NCBI GenBank assembly: GCA_947095585.1 | Contig: OX352761.1 | Span: 94,321,333 to 94,385,332 of the forward strand | From: Nephrocerus scutellatus | Taxonomy: Eukaryota; Arthropoda; Insecta; Diptera; Pipunculidae | Direction of reading: 5' to 3' | DNA length: 64,000 nucleotides | Shown here: positions 23,010 to 33,559 of the stretch, piece by piece | How positions within the stretch are numbered: the stretch's first letter is position 1 | How the letters are laid out: each line of letters begins with the position of its first letter | Translations under genes and position numbers: made by a program | The notes under the pieces: generated by a model | The model's input: only the letters and a program-made list of their open reading frames with translations | Told to the model about the DNA's origin: nothing | Database searches by the model: none

Positions 23010-24448
23010 GTCTTTTTTTAAAAAACATCCCATAAAAGTTAAAATTTTTCATGTAAATTCTCTAATAGGAGAAACATATGTGTGCAAAGTTTGAATCGGG
23101 TTAATTTGGAAAAAATTAATATTAGAGCCCCCTTCACTTCAAAATTTTTTCAAATACTGTTCTCATCGGAGAACTTGTGTAAAAAAACTTGTATGGAAAA
23201 AATTCAAATCAAAAACTCAAAAATGTTTACAAAAAGATCGGTCTATCGGAGTTACACATATGCTTAAAATTTAAAGTAAATCGGGATAATTTTTAAAAAA
23301 AAATTTATGGTCCCGCCCCCGGGCCTTAGGGCCCATTCGCTCCAAAAATTTTACAAAAAATTTTATCCATTGGGATAAACATATGTTTAAACCACCCCTC
23401 GGACCTCAGGGCGAATTTGCTCAAAAAATTTCCAAAATGTTTTGTCCATCAGAGGTACACATGTGTATAAAATTTTACCAAAATCGGGTTAATATTATAT
23501 TAAATTTGTATGAGGCCCCACTACCCCAGGGTCCGGCGTCTGTAAAATTTTTACAATAAGTGTTGTCCATCAGAGATACACAGGTGTATAAAATATGAAG
23601 AAAATCGGGTTGACTTTTTTAAAAAATTTGTATGCGATCCACAACCCCGGGCTCGGAGTCTCCAACATTTTTACAAAAAGTGTTGTCCATCGAAGATAAC
23701 AGCGTGTATAAAATTTGAAAAAAATCGGGTTAATTTTTTTAAAAAAATTGTTAGGGCCCCATGACCCTGGGGTCTCCAAAATTTTTACAAAAAGTGTCTA
23801 TCGGAGATACACATACAAAATTTGAAGAAAATCGGGATAAGTTTTTTTTTTAAATTTTTGGGCCCCATGACTGGGGTATCCAAAATTTTAACAAAAAGTG
23901 TTGTCCATCGGAGATACACACGTATATGACACGTATATAAAAAGTGTCTATCGGAGATACACATACAAAATTTGAAGAAAATCGGGATAAGTTTTTTTTT
24001 TAAATTTTTGGGCCCCATGACTGGGGTATCCAAAATTTTAACAAAAAGTGTTGTCCATCGGAGATACACACGTATATAAAATTTTAAGAAAATCGAGTTA
24101 ATTTTTGCATACACATATTTGTTCCACTTACTCTTAATATATCTTTATTCTCTGCTGCAACACAACAACAAAACAACCCCAATCGTAAAATAAGCAACGC
24201 TACTTGCGCTCATCAACGAACACAGTCATTATAGTATGATATGATTTTTTGATGCCGCATTTGTATGGGAGCCCTCCGATCCCGCAGCCCGATCTCTCTG
24301 AAATTTTAATAGAAACCGGAAATATACATATGTGCAAAATTTCAATAAAATCGGGCTTTGGGAATTGGGTTAAAAATTGATCAGAAAACCTGACCAGCCA
24401 GCCAGCCACCCACGTGCACGCGAAGGTAATATAGAGAATTTAAAAATA
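23010..24448 (+). repeat. Right arm: ~120-bp tandem repeats with a 150-bp near-exact duplication
   Basis: Units are marked by GTTGTCCATC(G/A)GAGATACAC, GAAGAAAATCGGG and GGCCCC..GACCCNGGGGTC. Within the array, about 150 bases starting at 23789 are repeated from 23939 with almost no change, a much younger event than the unit divergence. A GC-richer module (24150-24250) and a terminal block with AGCC repeats (GCCAGCCAGCCACC), CACGTGCACGCGAAG and TATAGAGAATTTAAAAA close the arm. Confidence 0.85.
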
Positions 24449-24685
24449 AGACAATAACGCTTTAAAAAAAATTTAAATAACAAATGTAGGGCGATGGCTG
24501 GTACTTCAAGATATTTTTAAATAAAATTGGCCCACCCTCCAAAGAATGTTAAAGCGCTGGTGTAGTGTGGAGCCCTTACCCGTGGTAAAAGCTTATATTT
24601 AGTTTTACTTCCATTTTTTTTTAGTTTTTGTAGGTAAGAACTTTCGAGGTTAAAATTCTCATTAGCCTAATTTATTTTATTTCAG
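24449..24685. other. Spacer upstream of the possible exon
   Basis: It contains GTAAGAAC at 24634, 52 bases before an acceptor-like TTTATTTCAG (24676-24685) and with a CCTAAT branch-type sequence between. This has the form of a minimal fly intron, but the sequence before the donor is not open in the matching frame. Confidence 0.35.
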
Positions 24686-24919
24686 CAAACAGCCCATTTT
24701 GATTATAATATTTTGTTTCGTGGATGTTTACGGGGTAGGATTGAAAAGGTTGCATCTTGTCATAAAATAGTTACAATTCCAAATTGGTACTTCTTCAATT
24801 CTATTTTATTGCAAGACCAAATAGCAAAAGGTGGAGAACAACGGTTACGAGAGGAAAAAAATAAAACGTTGAGGATATTAAAGAGCAACCTTTTATCTTA
24901 TCAGGAAAGTGAACGATAA
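24686..24919 (+). CDS. Possible terminal exon, 77 residues, unrecognised
   Basis: After the acceptor-like TTTATTTCAG, the sequence stays open for 77 codons to TAA at 24917-24919, reading QTAHFDYNILFRGCLRG..., then 'RIEKVASCHKIVTIPNWYFF', and ending in a charged, probably helical stretch '..EQRLREEKNKTLRILKSNL'. The block has no ATG before residue 78, so if real it must be spliced to an upstream exon. The residue mix (aromatic and charged, few low-complexity runs) is more protein-like than the neighbouring chance frames. No family was recognised and no partner exon was found. It could be the last exon of a gene with a long intron, an old exon relic, or chance. Confidence 0.3.
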   Translation, partial: QTAHFDYNILFRGCLRGRIEKVASCHKIVTIPNWYFFNSILLQDQIAKGGEQRLREEKNKTLRILKSNLLSYQESER

Positions 24920-25049
24920 AAAACGTCTTGACAAATTATTGTGTGAATTACATGCCACACAGCTGACTAAACAATCGAGTTAATGAAGTCAATGACTATG
25001 TTATTTTTGGATATTCATACATTCTTTGTAATACAGTTAGATAAGACCC

Positions 25050-25334
25050 CAGGGAGATAAGATATATATATTACCGGCGCGACAACCATTTGTGTTGAGC
25101 ATGCATATTTTTGCACACAAATGGAGGGACCTACAATTTAATGCCGGATCCGAAAGGCGAACTGAGAAGCTTTCCGTGACAAGTTATTACTCTTGGACGT
25201 TTGTCAAACTTTCGCGAGAGGTGGGACACCGTGAAATATACTTTGGTGTTACTGGGATTCGAACCACGAACCCCCTGCTCAGAAGTCCATGCTCCTATCC
25301 ACTGAGCGACGGCGCCCACAGGGAGATAAGATAT
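25050..25334 (-). mobile_element. SINE copy 3 with 16-bp target duplication
   Basis: Perfect direct repeats CAGGGAGATAAGATAT lie at 25050-25065 and 25319-25334. The SINE (25066-25318) is on the minus strand, with its tRNA-like head at the right (complement of GGGCGCCGTCGCTCAGTGG). Its 3' end is shortened: the usual TTGGACCGCAATGGTCTGTC region is missing. This is a clear LINE-machinery insertion. Confidence 0.95.
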
Positions 25335-25341
25335 TTGTAAT

Positions 25342-25414
25342 AATAATTTCTTCATCATCATCATATTTGGCTCTACAACCGGTGTCCGGTCCTGGCCCCC
25401 GAATAATTTCTTCA
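25342..25414 (-). mobile_element. 47-bp RTE stub with 13-bp target duplication
   Basis: AATAATTTCTTCA occurs at 25342-25354 and 25402-25414. Between them are only the last ~47 bases of the RTE family on the minus strand: (TCA)n tail, ATTTGGCTCTACAACCGGTG, then TCCGGTCCTGGCC. It is an extremely 5'-truncated insertion. Confidence 0.9.
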
Positions 25415-25762
25415 AGTGAGCGTAAATTTCGTTTAATACGCCGTCTTCTCCTCTTTATTTATGGAATAAGTAGACGATGTCTAACGAATGAAGGGAAGCT
25501 TTTGAATTTTTTTGGACAAAAATCGTTTAAATTTATTATATATACTCCTTTCGATCGGCTTATTTCTTTGAAAATCATTAGATTAAAATTTTTTGTCAGA
25601 AATATTTCAGTTGCTGATAGTTTTGTTTTGTTCAATATCAGTACAATTCTATTATAAATAGGTTTGGTTATTATAACGGTGCTTTCAAGTTTGTGCTTTG
25701 CTATATCTATCAAAAAACCAACAAACTTGTGTATTATTATAATCAGGGCTAAAATAATGAAT
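25415..25762. other. Spacer, no gene recognised
   Basis: Open frames occur on both strands over the same bases (25459-25713 minus, 25289-25657 plus). The plus frame runs through the SINE end and the RTE stub. Neither is supported. Confidence 0.4.
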
Positions 25763-25873
25763 GTGGGTGCCGTGGCTCAGTGGAAATGCGCGTGGCTACT
25801 GAGCAGGAGGTTCGTGGTTCAAATCCCAGTTATACATATAAAGTATTTTTCACGGTGTCCCACCTCTCGTGAA
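25763..25873 (+). mobile_element. SINE copy 4, 3'-truncated
   Basis: The head and B box (GGTTCAAATCC) are present, followed by 'AAAGTATTTTTCACGGTGTC' and 'CCACCTCTCGTGAA'. It then stops abruptly, losing the last ~170 bases of the family. Confidence 0.85.
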
Positions 25874-26134
25874 TCTTCAACATAGATTTGCCTTTAAACC
25901 TTTTTTATGTAGATCCCAACATTGCAAATCCTCCATTTTTTCGAGAGCAACTTCGTTATGAAATTATTGGTCGACTCCGTGTTTCCCGAATAGTTTAAGA
26001 TATAGGCTTCCAAATTGACGCCAACAAGTTCCTGAAAGTATTGTACAATAAAGGATCCAATAGTCATTAATTTTATTTGTAATATTTTCTTTGTCACGGT
26101 TTTTTGTAGTTTTCCCTGAACATGATCCACATGA

Positions 26135-26445
26135 TAACAGCAAAGTTTAAATAAAATCGGGCTTAAATAATATGAAAGCACCTCCTTGACCACCTTGAAA
26201 TTCCCCTCAAGGCTCCAGTTAAGCCCATCTGAAAACCCCATCAGAACCACATCAAGACATTCCAAAATTTTCTAGAAAGGATTTTCACAGGAGCTAATCA
26301 TGTTTGCAAAGTTTAAATAAAATCGGGCTTAAATAATATGAAAGCACCTCGGCCAAAGAACTCAATTTTTTTTAAAAGTGTTGTCATCGAAGATACACAT
26401 GTGTGCAAAGTTTAAATAAAATCGGCATCTGGGAAGTGGGTGGGT
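26135..26445 (+). repeat. Arm-family repeat fragments
   Basis: GCAAAGTTTAAATAAAATCG and the following GGCTTAAATAATATGAAAGC occur twice (26140 and 26299). A third partial unit, with ATCGAAGATACACATGTGTG and AAAATCGG, ends near 26445. Confidence 0.7.
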
Positions 26446-28158
26446 TAATAATTTAGTTCTGCACTGTGAAGTCAATTTGGATGTGGTATTGTGTGACCTG
26501 TACAAAATTTCAGACAAAGTTGCGGTGATGATGTCAAGTGGTTTAGCCAGGACATTCTTTATTCGTTTCATTTAGTCAGTCCCGTTGCTTCAATTCGGAA
26601 GTCGGAACCCTTTGCTGATGGCTAATAAATGTTGTTCCCAGCTGCAATTTCTTCGAATGAGTAATCGCATCAGTAGGTATCTACTACGATATTCGAGATT
26701 ATTTGTGTTTCGGTACTATCAGCCATGATTGGTTGAAAAAAGGGTACGAGTAGCGAGGAAATAGAGGAAATAGAGTGGGGTCAAATACAATCGGACTCGG
26801 AACTGGACACGTACTCGGACTACATCATTTCACATTTTAACTAAAGTACTGCTGATTCTGGCGTAACTACACCTTCAGTTCGCGATTGCGTGTACCGAGC
26901 GCAGCATTGCAGAACAAGTATTACTTTTGTTCAACACCATTGAGTCTAACAATGAGTTAAGTCGAGTCCAGACGCCTATATTGTAGTGTATTTGTGCGGC
27001 AGTCAGTCAGTTTATTGCCCATTGCATTATTTTTCCCGTCGTTAAATGCACATTTCTGGAGAATGACATACAGAGCGAACAATTTTTCGGGCACCATACG
27101 AAAAGCAATCAATGGCTGCAACTGCAGTGTGCTATTTGCGCGGAGGTTGGACGCTAAAATCTGGATGCGGCCATTGCACCAATTACTTTATGGAACAGTG
27201 ATTACAATTTATAGATTTTATTGGAATATTGTTTGATATGTTCTCTTTGTTCTCTTTGAAAATGAAATCAGGTGCAAAACGTACGTTTCTCGAAAACGCC
27301 AAATGGCAATGAAGTTTTGTTGGAATTAAAATAAATTTATTCATGGTTAATGTTCTTAATATTTTGAATACGCTATAGACAAAAAACAAGGTGTACAATA
27401 ATTCGTTTATTGTAAAATGTTCAAAACAAATGGTATTTTGGAATATGCTAAAAAAAGGTTATTAAAGGTTATAATTATAAAAGCGAAAAAAGGCAGAATG
27501 ACATCACAACGAAAGATACTTTATTATGGTGAAATTGCAGGCTTTGTGTTGAAACAGAGGTCCGTAATTATAAATCTCAGTTCTTGGTGGCCGTGGTCTT
27601 TTCGAAGAATTCGTCTTACAAAGAACAGGTCCTTAAGAAGCCTTTGGAAAGCTCTTGTTATTAGTTTTTTACATCCTACCGTCATTGTAGGTTGCTCAAA
27701 TTGATTGTTTTTCCCTCGTTGCTGTTGATTCTCCAAGTAACACATGAAATGAGGTTGTAATATCAGACAGCAAAATCTGGTCTAACGAAGACCCAATAAG
27801 TCTGGTTTGGTATTCTGAAGGATGCATTTGTCCATCCGTCAGGAGTGAAATTCTCGATATTACAGTGTAAGTGCCCGAGTCTCAGTACAATTACAAAAAG
27901 CGCCGACTATCCGCATGCACATACCAGGCTGATTCGTAAGATATGTTTATATACCTTTAAGAACCTATATCACTAGTGGCTCTTTCTGGAGCAGGCTCCT
28001 TTCATAAACTTCTTGAGATTTATAAATTATTGCTTTGTTATTTAAATACGTCTTATTTATAGGAACTTGTTCAGTAATCGTGCATTATAGAAATGGCTTG
28101 TATGCCCGTAATTAAGACTTTTTTGGGGTTTCCTGTTTTAATTCAGAAATTTATTGTA
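26446..28158. other. Spacer, no gene recognised
   Basis: A TATATTG at 26977 lies 28 bases before a TCAGT initiator-type sequence (27003-27007). No convincing coding sequence follows. Overlapping frames at 27417-27745 on both strands are unassigned. Confidence 0.35.
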
Positions 28159-28444
28159 ATTAATATACTCCAGTGGGCGCCGTGGCTCAGTGGAAATGCG
28201 CGTGGCTTCTGAGCAGGAGGTTCGTGGTTCGAATCTCAGTAACACCAAAAGTATTTTTCACGGTGTCCCACCTCTCGCAAATGGGTGACAAACGTTCGCC
28301 GCTCGGAGCCGGGCTAAAATTGTATGTCCCTTCCATTTGTGTCCAAAAATATAAATGCGCAATACAAATTGTCGCGAGAAGCTAGGCCTTGGACCGCAAT
28401 GGTCTGTTGCGCCGAATATTATTGTTATTATTAATATACTCCAG
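28159..28444 (+). mobile_element. SINE copy 5 with 15-bp target duplication
   Basis: ATTAATATACTCCAG at 28159-28173 and 28430-28444 flanks a SINE with the best-kept promoter: A box in GTGGCTCAGTGG and B box GGTTCGAATCT. The 3' end GTTGCGCCGAATATTATTG leads to a short (TTA)n tail. Confidence 0.95.
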
Positions 28445-28659
28445 GGCTTCCCTATTTTCAGTATATCACTAAAAGAGTCATAAAGGTAGTCTTTCAGTTG
28501 GCTTGTTTATTGTCTATACCAAGTATATCAGTAACAGCCAGTAATTTTGTCACTTGTCTTGGAAAAAAAGTGACAAAATTCGATAAAAGTCGACACCGTT
28601 ATTTGCAAGTGTCCTTTAAACTGCGAGACAAATATATCATCCAGAACTTACAATGCCTA
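28445..28659. other. Short spacer, nothing recognised
   Basis: No supported feature. Confidence 0.4.
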
Positions 28660-31320
28660 CGCTTTTTTTTTATATAATTCGCGCACGCTTCAAGGGGTTT
28701 GCACCCTTATAATGCTCAGCTATATGCTTGGCACAGCGTGGTCGTTAAGGAAGAGGAGGAGAAAAGAGGAGTAGTCTATTAGCTTGTGTTTTGAATGCCT
28801 GTGGATCATAGTGATGTGGGAAGACAGAGCTTGGCAGAGCATTCCACATACGTGTTGTACGGCTGAAGAACGAATCCCTGAATTTAACTGTACGTCAGAA
28901 GATGGGCTTGAGGGTAAACTGTTGAGCATTTAGAGCGCCACGAGTATTGCGGTTGAATTCAAGGAGAGGTGGCATGCAGCTGGCTATTTCTCTTGAGCAC
29001 CGCTGGTAGAAGAAGCGATAAAACAGTGACAAGCAAGAAACGTTCCTGCGGTGTTCAAGCGAATCTATTGATTTCGCTATATTTTCGTCACCAATAAGTT
29101 TTATCGCGCGGTTTTGTATTCTATCTAACTGATGCAAAGTAGTCTTAGGCGCACCAGACCAGATATGGCAATTGTACTCAAGTTTTGGGCGAATAAAAGC
29201 CTTGTATATGGTAGCCAGATTAGAGGGAGAGAAATATTTCTTGCACCGGGCTAGAAAACCTAAACATTTCGCATCATTTTTAGCTATGGTAAATATGTGG
29301 TCATTCCAACGAAGCTTGTCGTTAACGCACATACCGATAATTGCAAGATTTTAAGTTTCCTCGATGCAAGTGCCATTCATGGATAATGGCATGGGGTTAA
29401 GAATTCGCTTGGACGACAGGAGATAACATTGGGTTTTGGAAGCGTTAAATTCTACTCGATTGATTGCTCCCCATTGTATTATGCTGTCAAGGTCAGAATT
29501 TAACGAGCTTAACATACGGAGTTGTTTGTGTTCCATATCAGAAGTGGAGGGACGTTCAACAAACTTATATGAGAAGCTGAGAGTGATGTCGTCAGCGAAA
29601 GAGTGAATTGGATTAGAAGTCACAGATAAGAGATCATTAATAAAAATGAGAAAGAGTGTCGAGGACAGAACAGAGCCCTGGGGAACGCCAGCATTTATGT
29701 GGTGTATTTCAGACTTGAAACCGTCCAAAACAACTTGAATTGAGCGGTCCAAAAGATAGCTTCTAATCCAATGAAGCAGTTTATCATCAACACCATAAGC
29801 ACGCATTTTAGACAAAAGAGCTTGATGCCAAACTCTGTCAAATGCCTTTGAAATATCGAGTGCAACAGCTTTGCTTTCTCCAAAATGATGCAAAGATCGG
29901 TTCCACTGTTCGGTGAGATATACCATATATATATTGCCCACGAAATCCATACTGCCGGTCACTAAGGATTTCGTTGGTTTCAAGATTTTTCTTAAGCTGA
30001 TAATTGATCAGCGTTTCCATGACCTTGGAAAGAATGGATGTAAGTGCTATGGGTCGGTACGAAGAAGGACACGACGGCTCGCCTTTTTGGGTATGGGCTG
30101 GACAAAGGCTGTTTTCCAACTTCTCGGGAAGAGTCCAGAAGAATAGGATAGATGGAAAAGCTTACGCAATGGTAATGCCAGCTTGGAAGAACACCTCTTC
30201 AGAACTAATGGAGAAATACCAATTGGCCCAGCGGATTTGTGTGGGTTGAGATCATTTAAAACTCTAGCAACTGCACGAGTACGAACAAATATCTGTCCCC
30301 CCCATAGAGTGCTCAACACTCTGAGGTGCAGGAGGCGGCAATGCACAATCTGGAAGCGTAGAGCTAGCTGCGAAATGCGCAGCAAACAGATTGGCTTTGT
30401 CTATAGAGCTGACAACTGGAATGTCATTATAAATGAGCGTTGGAATCGACGACGAGGCTGTATTTTTGATTCTTTTCACGAAGGACCAAAAATTTTTACT
30501 ACCTTTGGGACATTGTAGTATTTTTTGCCTTTTGTCGTAGGCGAATTTGACTCGCCGAAGATGGGCATTGCAATAATTTCTTGCTCGTTTAAATTTTTTT
30601 CGGTTTTCCTCGGTAGGTTTTGCTTTGTAAAACCGAAAGCACACCTCTCTAATCCTAGAAGGCTCTTTACAGCTCAAGTCATACCATCCATCTTCCTTTG
30701 ATATGATAGATTTATTCCTGAAAGGAATAAACTTTCTCATACCAATAAGAATGATGTTTGTGATTGCATCAGCGGCGGCATCCACGTTGCTATCACGAAA
30801 AAACAGCGACCAGTTAGTTCTCCCAAAGAATTTTCTAAGGCCGTCCCAATTGGTTTTCTCGTATTGCCATACTATTTTTTTGGGAGAATTTTTCTCTAAC
30901 TACGTGGTTTATTAACGAGAAATTAGCTGATACTACACAAAGGTCTGATGAGCCTAGAGGCGATAATACATCGACGGAGTATTTCTCAGGACGAGAGGTA
31001 AGGAACAAGTCAAGGGTTTTAGCGGAATGATATGCAATGTCAGGTATTCGGGTAGGCTCATTTACAAGCTGAGTAAGGTGGTTAAACTTAGCGAATAACT
31101 TAACGCACCTTCCTTCGGGTGTTGTCTGGCCAGAATGGCAAAGCCACCCAGAATTGTGTACATTGAAATCGCCCGCAATAACGATTTCATGTTTTTTATC
31201 AATTCTTGCAATTGAATCAGACAGTGCATCAAACTCACCTTGAGTTGAAACGCTGTTTTCGTAATAATTACAGTCTGGAACAATAATATTTTGAGTCTAC
31301 TTAATATTAGGACCGTCATT
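28660..31320 (-). mobile_element. CR1-like LINE, longest copy (endonuclease end through 3' UTR)
   Basis: On the minus strand, in order from the right: endonuclease end 'SGWLCHSGQTTPEG', 'AKTLDLFLTSRPEKY', 'LGSSDLCVV' (31130-30920); linker 'WYDLSCKEPSRIREVCFRFY' and 'FWSFVKRIK' (30785-30440); 'LNPHKSAGP' (30240); 'PRSWKTAFVQPIPKKGEPS' and 'SYRPIALTSILSKVME'; 'ALDISKAFDRVWHQALLSKM'; 'INAGVPQGSVLSS'; the catalytic FADD at 29588-29599, intact; and the C-terminal 'IYKAFIRPKLEYN' and 'LEHRRNVSCLSLFYRF' blocks. The 3' UTR has the complement of CATTATAAGGGTGCAAACCC (28706-28725). About five frameshifts separate the pieces, so it is dead. Its 5' end is truncated next to an arm repeat. Confidence 0.88.
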
Positions 31321-31324
31321 TACT

Positions 31325-31485
31325 GAAGAAAATCAAATTTTACACACATGTGTATCTCCGATGGACAACACTTTTTGTAAAAATTTGGTAGTGAAATGGC
31401 CCCGGGTTCGGGGGCTCTCTTATAAAAATATTAAAAAATTTAGCCGATTTTATTCAAACTATTCCCGAAATTTTTATGGGTTATA
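31325..31485 (-). repeat. Arm-family repeat, short solo copy
   Basis: It shows ACATGTGTATCTCCGATGGA, then CAACACTTTTTGTAAAAATT, a GGCCCCGGG block, and the inner-end sequence AAATTTTTATGGGTTATATT at 31469-31488. Confidence 0.75.
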
Positions 31486-31489
31486 TTAT

Positions 31490-31860
31490 TACTATTTGGT
31501 GGGCTGAAAAGCCTGGTGCACTGCGACCTAGAGATCTATTGTGCATCCCAGATAATTACTACATTATGTGGTGGCTTAGTTCCTTTATGAATGCCATTAC
31601 GTCTGCTAATTCGATCGATTTGGCATTCTGTCCTGGGACTGTGTGAGCCTTGAGGTGCTTAAGTCTTTTCCGTTTGAGAGCATCACACATGAACGGTACG
31701 TGTTTTTGCGATTATTTTGCCATGTTACAGAAACGGCAACTGTCCGTCTGGGATTTTCTCATTTTCGTTAAGTGACTATTGAATGGGCCTTGTCCCATTA
31801 TGTACCAGACTATGGATCTGAGAGCATGACGTTTCAGTTTGGTGGTAGGTGGTTAAAAAG
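31490..31860 (-). mobile_element. I/LOA-like LINE, 3' terminal domain
   Basis: The minus strand reads '..CRFCNMAK..' followed by 'HVPFMCDALKRKRLKHLKAH' and 'LADVMAFIKELSHHIM' to a stop. This is the C-terminal CCHC-type block ('CRxC...E...H.LC.C.AL...R...L') that follows the RNase H domain in I/LOA/R1-type elements. A short 3' UTR ending in TAATA repeats faces left. Confidence 0.65.
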
Positions 31861-32469
31861 GACTTCAAATTGGTCGAAAATACATACAAAAAGGGGTCAA
31901 GTCAAGTTAAATAAAAGTTTTTAAAAAGATCTGAAGCAGAACCTAGGATCTGAGCTGGAGCTGAGACAAACATGCAGAAGAACTGCAGAAACTTAAAACC
32001 ACGTGCAAGACTGGTACAGGCTACAGAGCTAAATCGTTATCGGCAGAAATGAAAATCACCGTAAATGAACTGTCAGATGTTGTATGCAACGCAGGCCTAA
32101 TAATTTTCCGCGATGATTTTTGCTAAGAAATTAAGCGCTGAAAGCTGCAATTAAATTTACGTAATAATATTTCTGAGGGGTGAACAACTAAAGTAAGATA
32201 AATAAAATGTTCAAAATTACGGCAGTTTGATCGTCTGTGTATGTGTATGCATTTCGTTCCAACCTTTAATTTAAGTGTTGAATATGGAAACAACAAATAG
32301 TTCAAATACTCAAAATTATTCTTCATAACATATCAAAAGGTTTTGTGGTGACAACGTCTCATTACAAGGGGGTGCATGCTCAAAAAGAAAAATGTAAAGT
32401 GAGACACTGTTATGCACACACTGTTGTGAGACACTGTTAAATGTCACACTTAAGTGAGTTTTAAATGTC
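31861..32469. other. Spacer, nothing recognised
   Basis: No supported feature. Confidence 0.4.
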
Positions 32470-32615
32470 AGTATTTTGGGAACTAAGCAATTTCTCAAGC
32501 GATATTGATGAAATTCGATGCTACTATAAGACTTCTTCCTATGGAATTTTGGAATATGTAATTATGGTCCTGAATTCCTGGAACAAAGCAATTTCTCAAG
32601 CGATTTGCACGATTC
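32470..32615 (+). repeat. Family II 118-bp repeat, one unit plus
   Basis: TTTTGGGAACTAAGCAATTT and CTCAAGCGAT, TTCTTCCTATGGAA, then a second start GGAACAAAGCAATTTCTCAA. The spacing between the two starts is about 110. Confidence 0.75.
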
Positions 32616-32639
32616 GCTTTTTTTAAAAGTGGTGTTCAA

Positions 32640-32920
32640 AATAAATATACAGATGCATCCCGCCCAATCTCGAACCAATCCATAATACCCGTGCCTCAAC
32701 TCAGGCCCACGGGTCCACCATTAAGCCTATCTTCGGACGTACTATCCAATTCAGACATTCCTTCTTTGGCCGCACAATATTGATGTGGAATTAATTGCCT
32801 GATTCTTTGTTTCCGCATTTGTATGATCTGCAGTCATTTAAGATACGCGTGCATATCTCCCTATTTTCCTAACACCCACGCTGTGCTAAGCATTATAAGG
32901 ATGTAAACCCCTTTATCGTG
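32640..32920 (+). mobile_element. CR1-like LINE, 3' end fragment
   Basis: The plus strand starts in the coding end ('MHPAQSR..IHNTRAS' then 'RHSFFGRTI' frame-broken) and continues to the 3' UTR with GCATTATAAGGATGTAAACC. Same family as 28660-31320. Confidence 0.7.
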
Positions 32921-33231
32921 TGTGGTGTGGGCACAACACGACTTTCTTTTACGGGTGGGACCGGAATCTTCAGTAAATGTGTATTAATTATTTTTTTAAT
33001 TTTATATTTTATTTTGTTTTGTTTTTGGGTTATTTGCAAAAACTCGACAAACTGTCTAAGTACACTGTCAATTCCGGCTATCAGATTTCCGTCAAAATCA
33101 TCTGGCCCCTCAAATATTATGTAAAAAGCTTAAATATGAATTTTCAACCCGATAAGTTCAGCCGTCTGGGCTGGGTAAATCTGCAAAAATTCCGAGTTCG
33201 AAAACTTTTATCATTACTATACTTCCTTTTT

Positions 33232-33523
33232 GTGGGCGCCGTGGCTCAGTGGAATTACACATGGCTGCTGAGCAGGAGGTTCAGGTTCGAATCCCAGCAA
33301 CAACAAAAAGTATTTTTCACGGTTTCCCACCTCTCGTGAATGGGCGACAAACGTTCCGAGAGTAATACCTTGTCACGGAAAGCTTCTCAATTCCCCGTTT
33401 GGATCCGGCCTTAAATTGTAGGTCCCTTCCATTTGTGTCCAAAAATTAACATGCGCAGCACAAATGGTCGCGAGAAGTTTGGCCTTGTACCGCAATGGTC
33501 TGTCGCGCCGAATATTATTATTG
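33232..33523 (+). mobile_element. SINE copy 6 (full length)
   Basis: It runs from GTGGGCGCCGTGGCTCAGTG to CTGTCGCGCCGAATATTATT. The flanks ATACTTCCTTT and GTATTTCCTTT form an imperfect target duplication. A family II unit follows at 33560. Confidence 0.9.
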
Positions 33524-33559
33524 TATTTCCTTTAACCTTGTAAAAGGAAGTAAAAAATC

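Larger units (their letters stand above)
20435..24448. mobile_element. Foldback-like composite: hAT transposase remnant between inverted tandem-repeat arms
   Basis: The left arm (about 20435-20960) and right arm (about 23010-24448) are inverted copies of one repeat. The outer ends read TTTTTAAATTCTCTATA (left) and the complement TATAGAGAATTTAAAAA (right). The inner ends read TTTTTATGGGTTGTTTTTT (20940-20958) and AAAAAACATCCCATAAAAG (23021-23039). Between them lie hAT transposase fragments (20945-21720, 22730-22915) and a CR1-like insertion. The arms hold ~120-bp tandem units, roughly 3 in the left and 10 in the right. The layout resembles Foldback elements, which have long repetitive inverted termini around a coding core. 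No convincing target duplication was found, so two arms inserted independently around an hAT relic remain possible. Confidence 0.6.

Noticed and set aside
23010..24445. CRISPR-like or centromeric satellite array
   Set aside because: Units are contiguous (no unique spacers), diverged, short in number and dispersed as solo arms; they belong to a mobile-element family in a eukaryotic genome.
25894..26265. 123-codon minus-strand gene
   Set aside because: Part of it lies in arm-repeat sequence, and the rest has no recognisable domain.
26977..27236. TATA/initiator pair with a following 80-codon frame
   Set aside because: Spacing (28) is good, but the frame has no motif and starts before the initiator; kept only as a note in the spacer entry.
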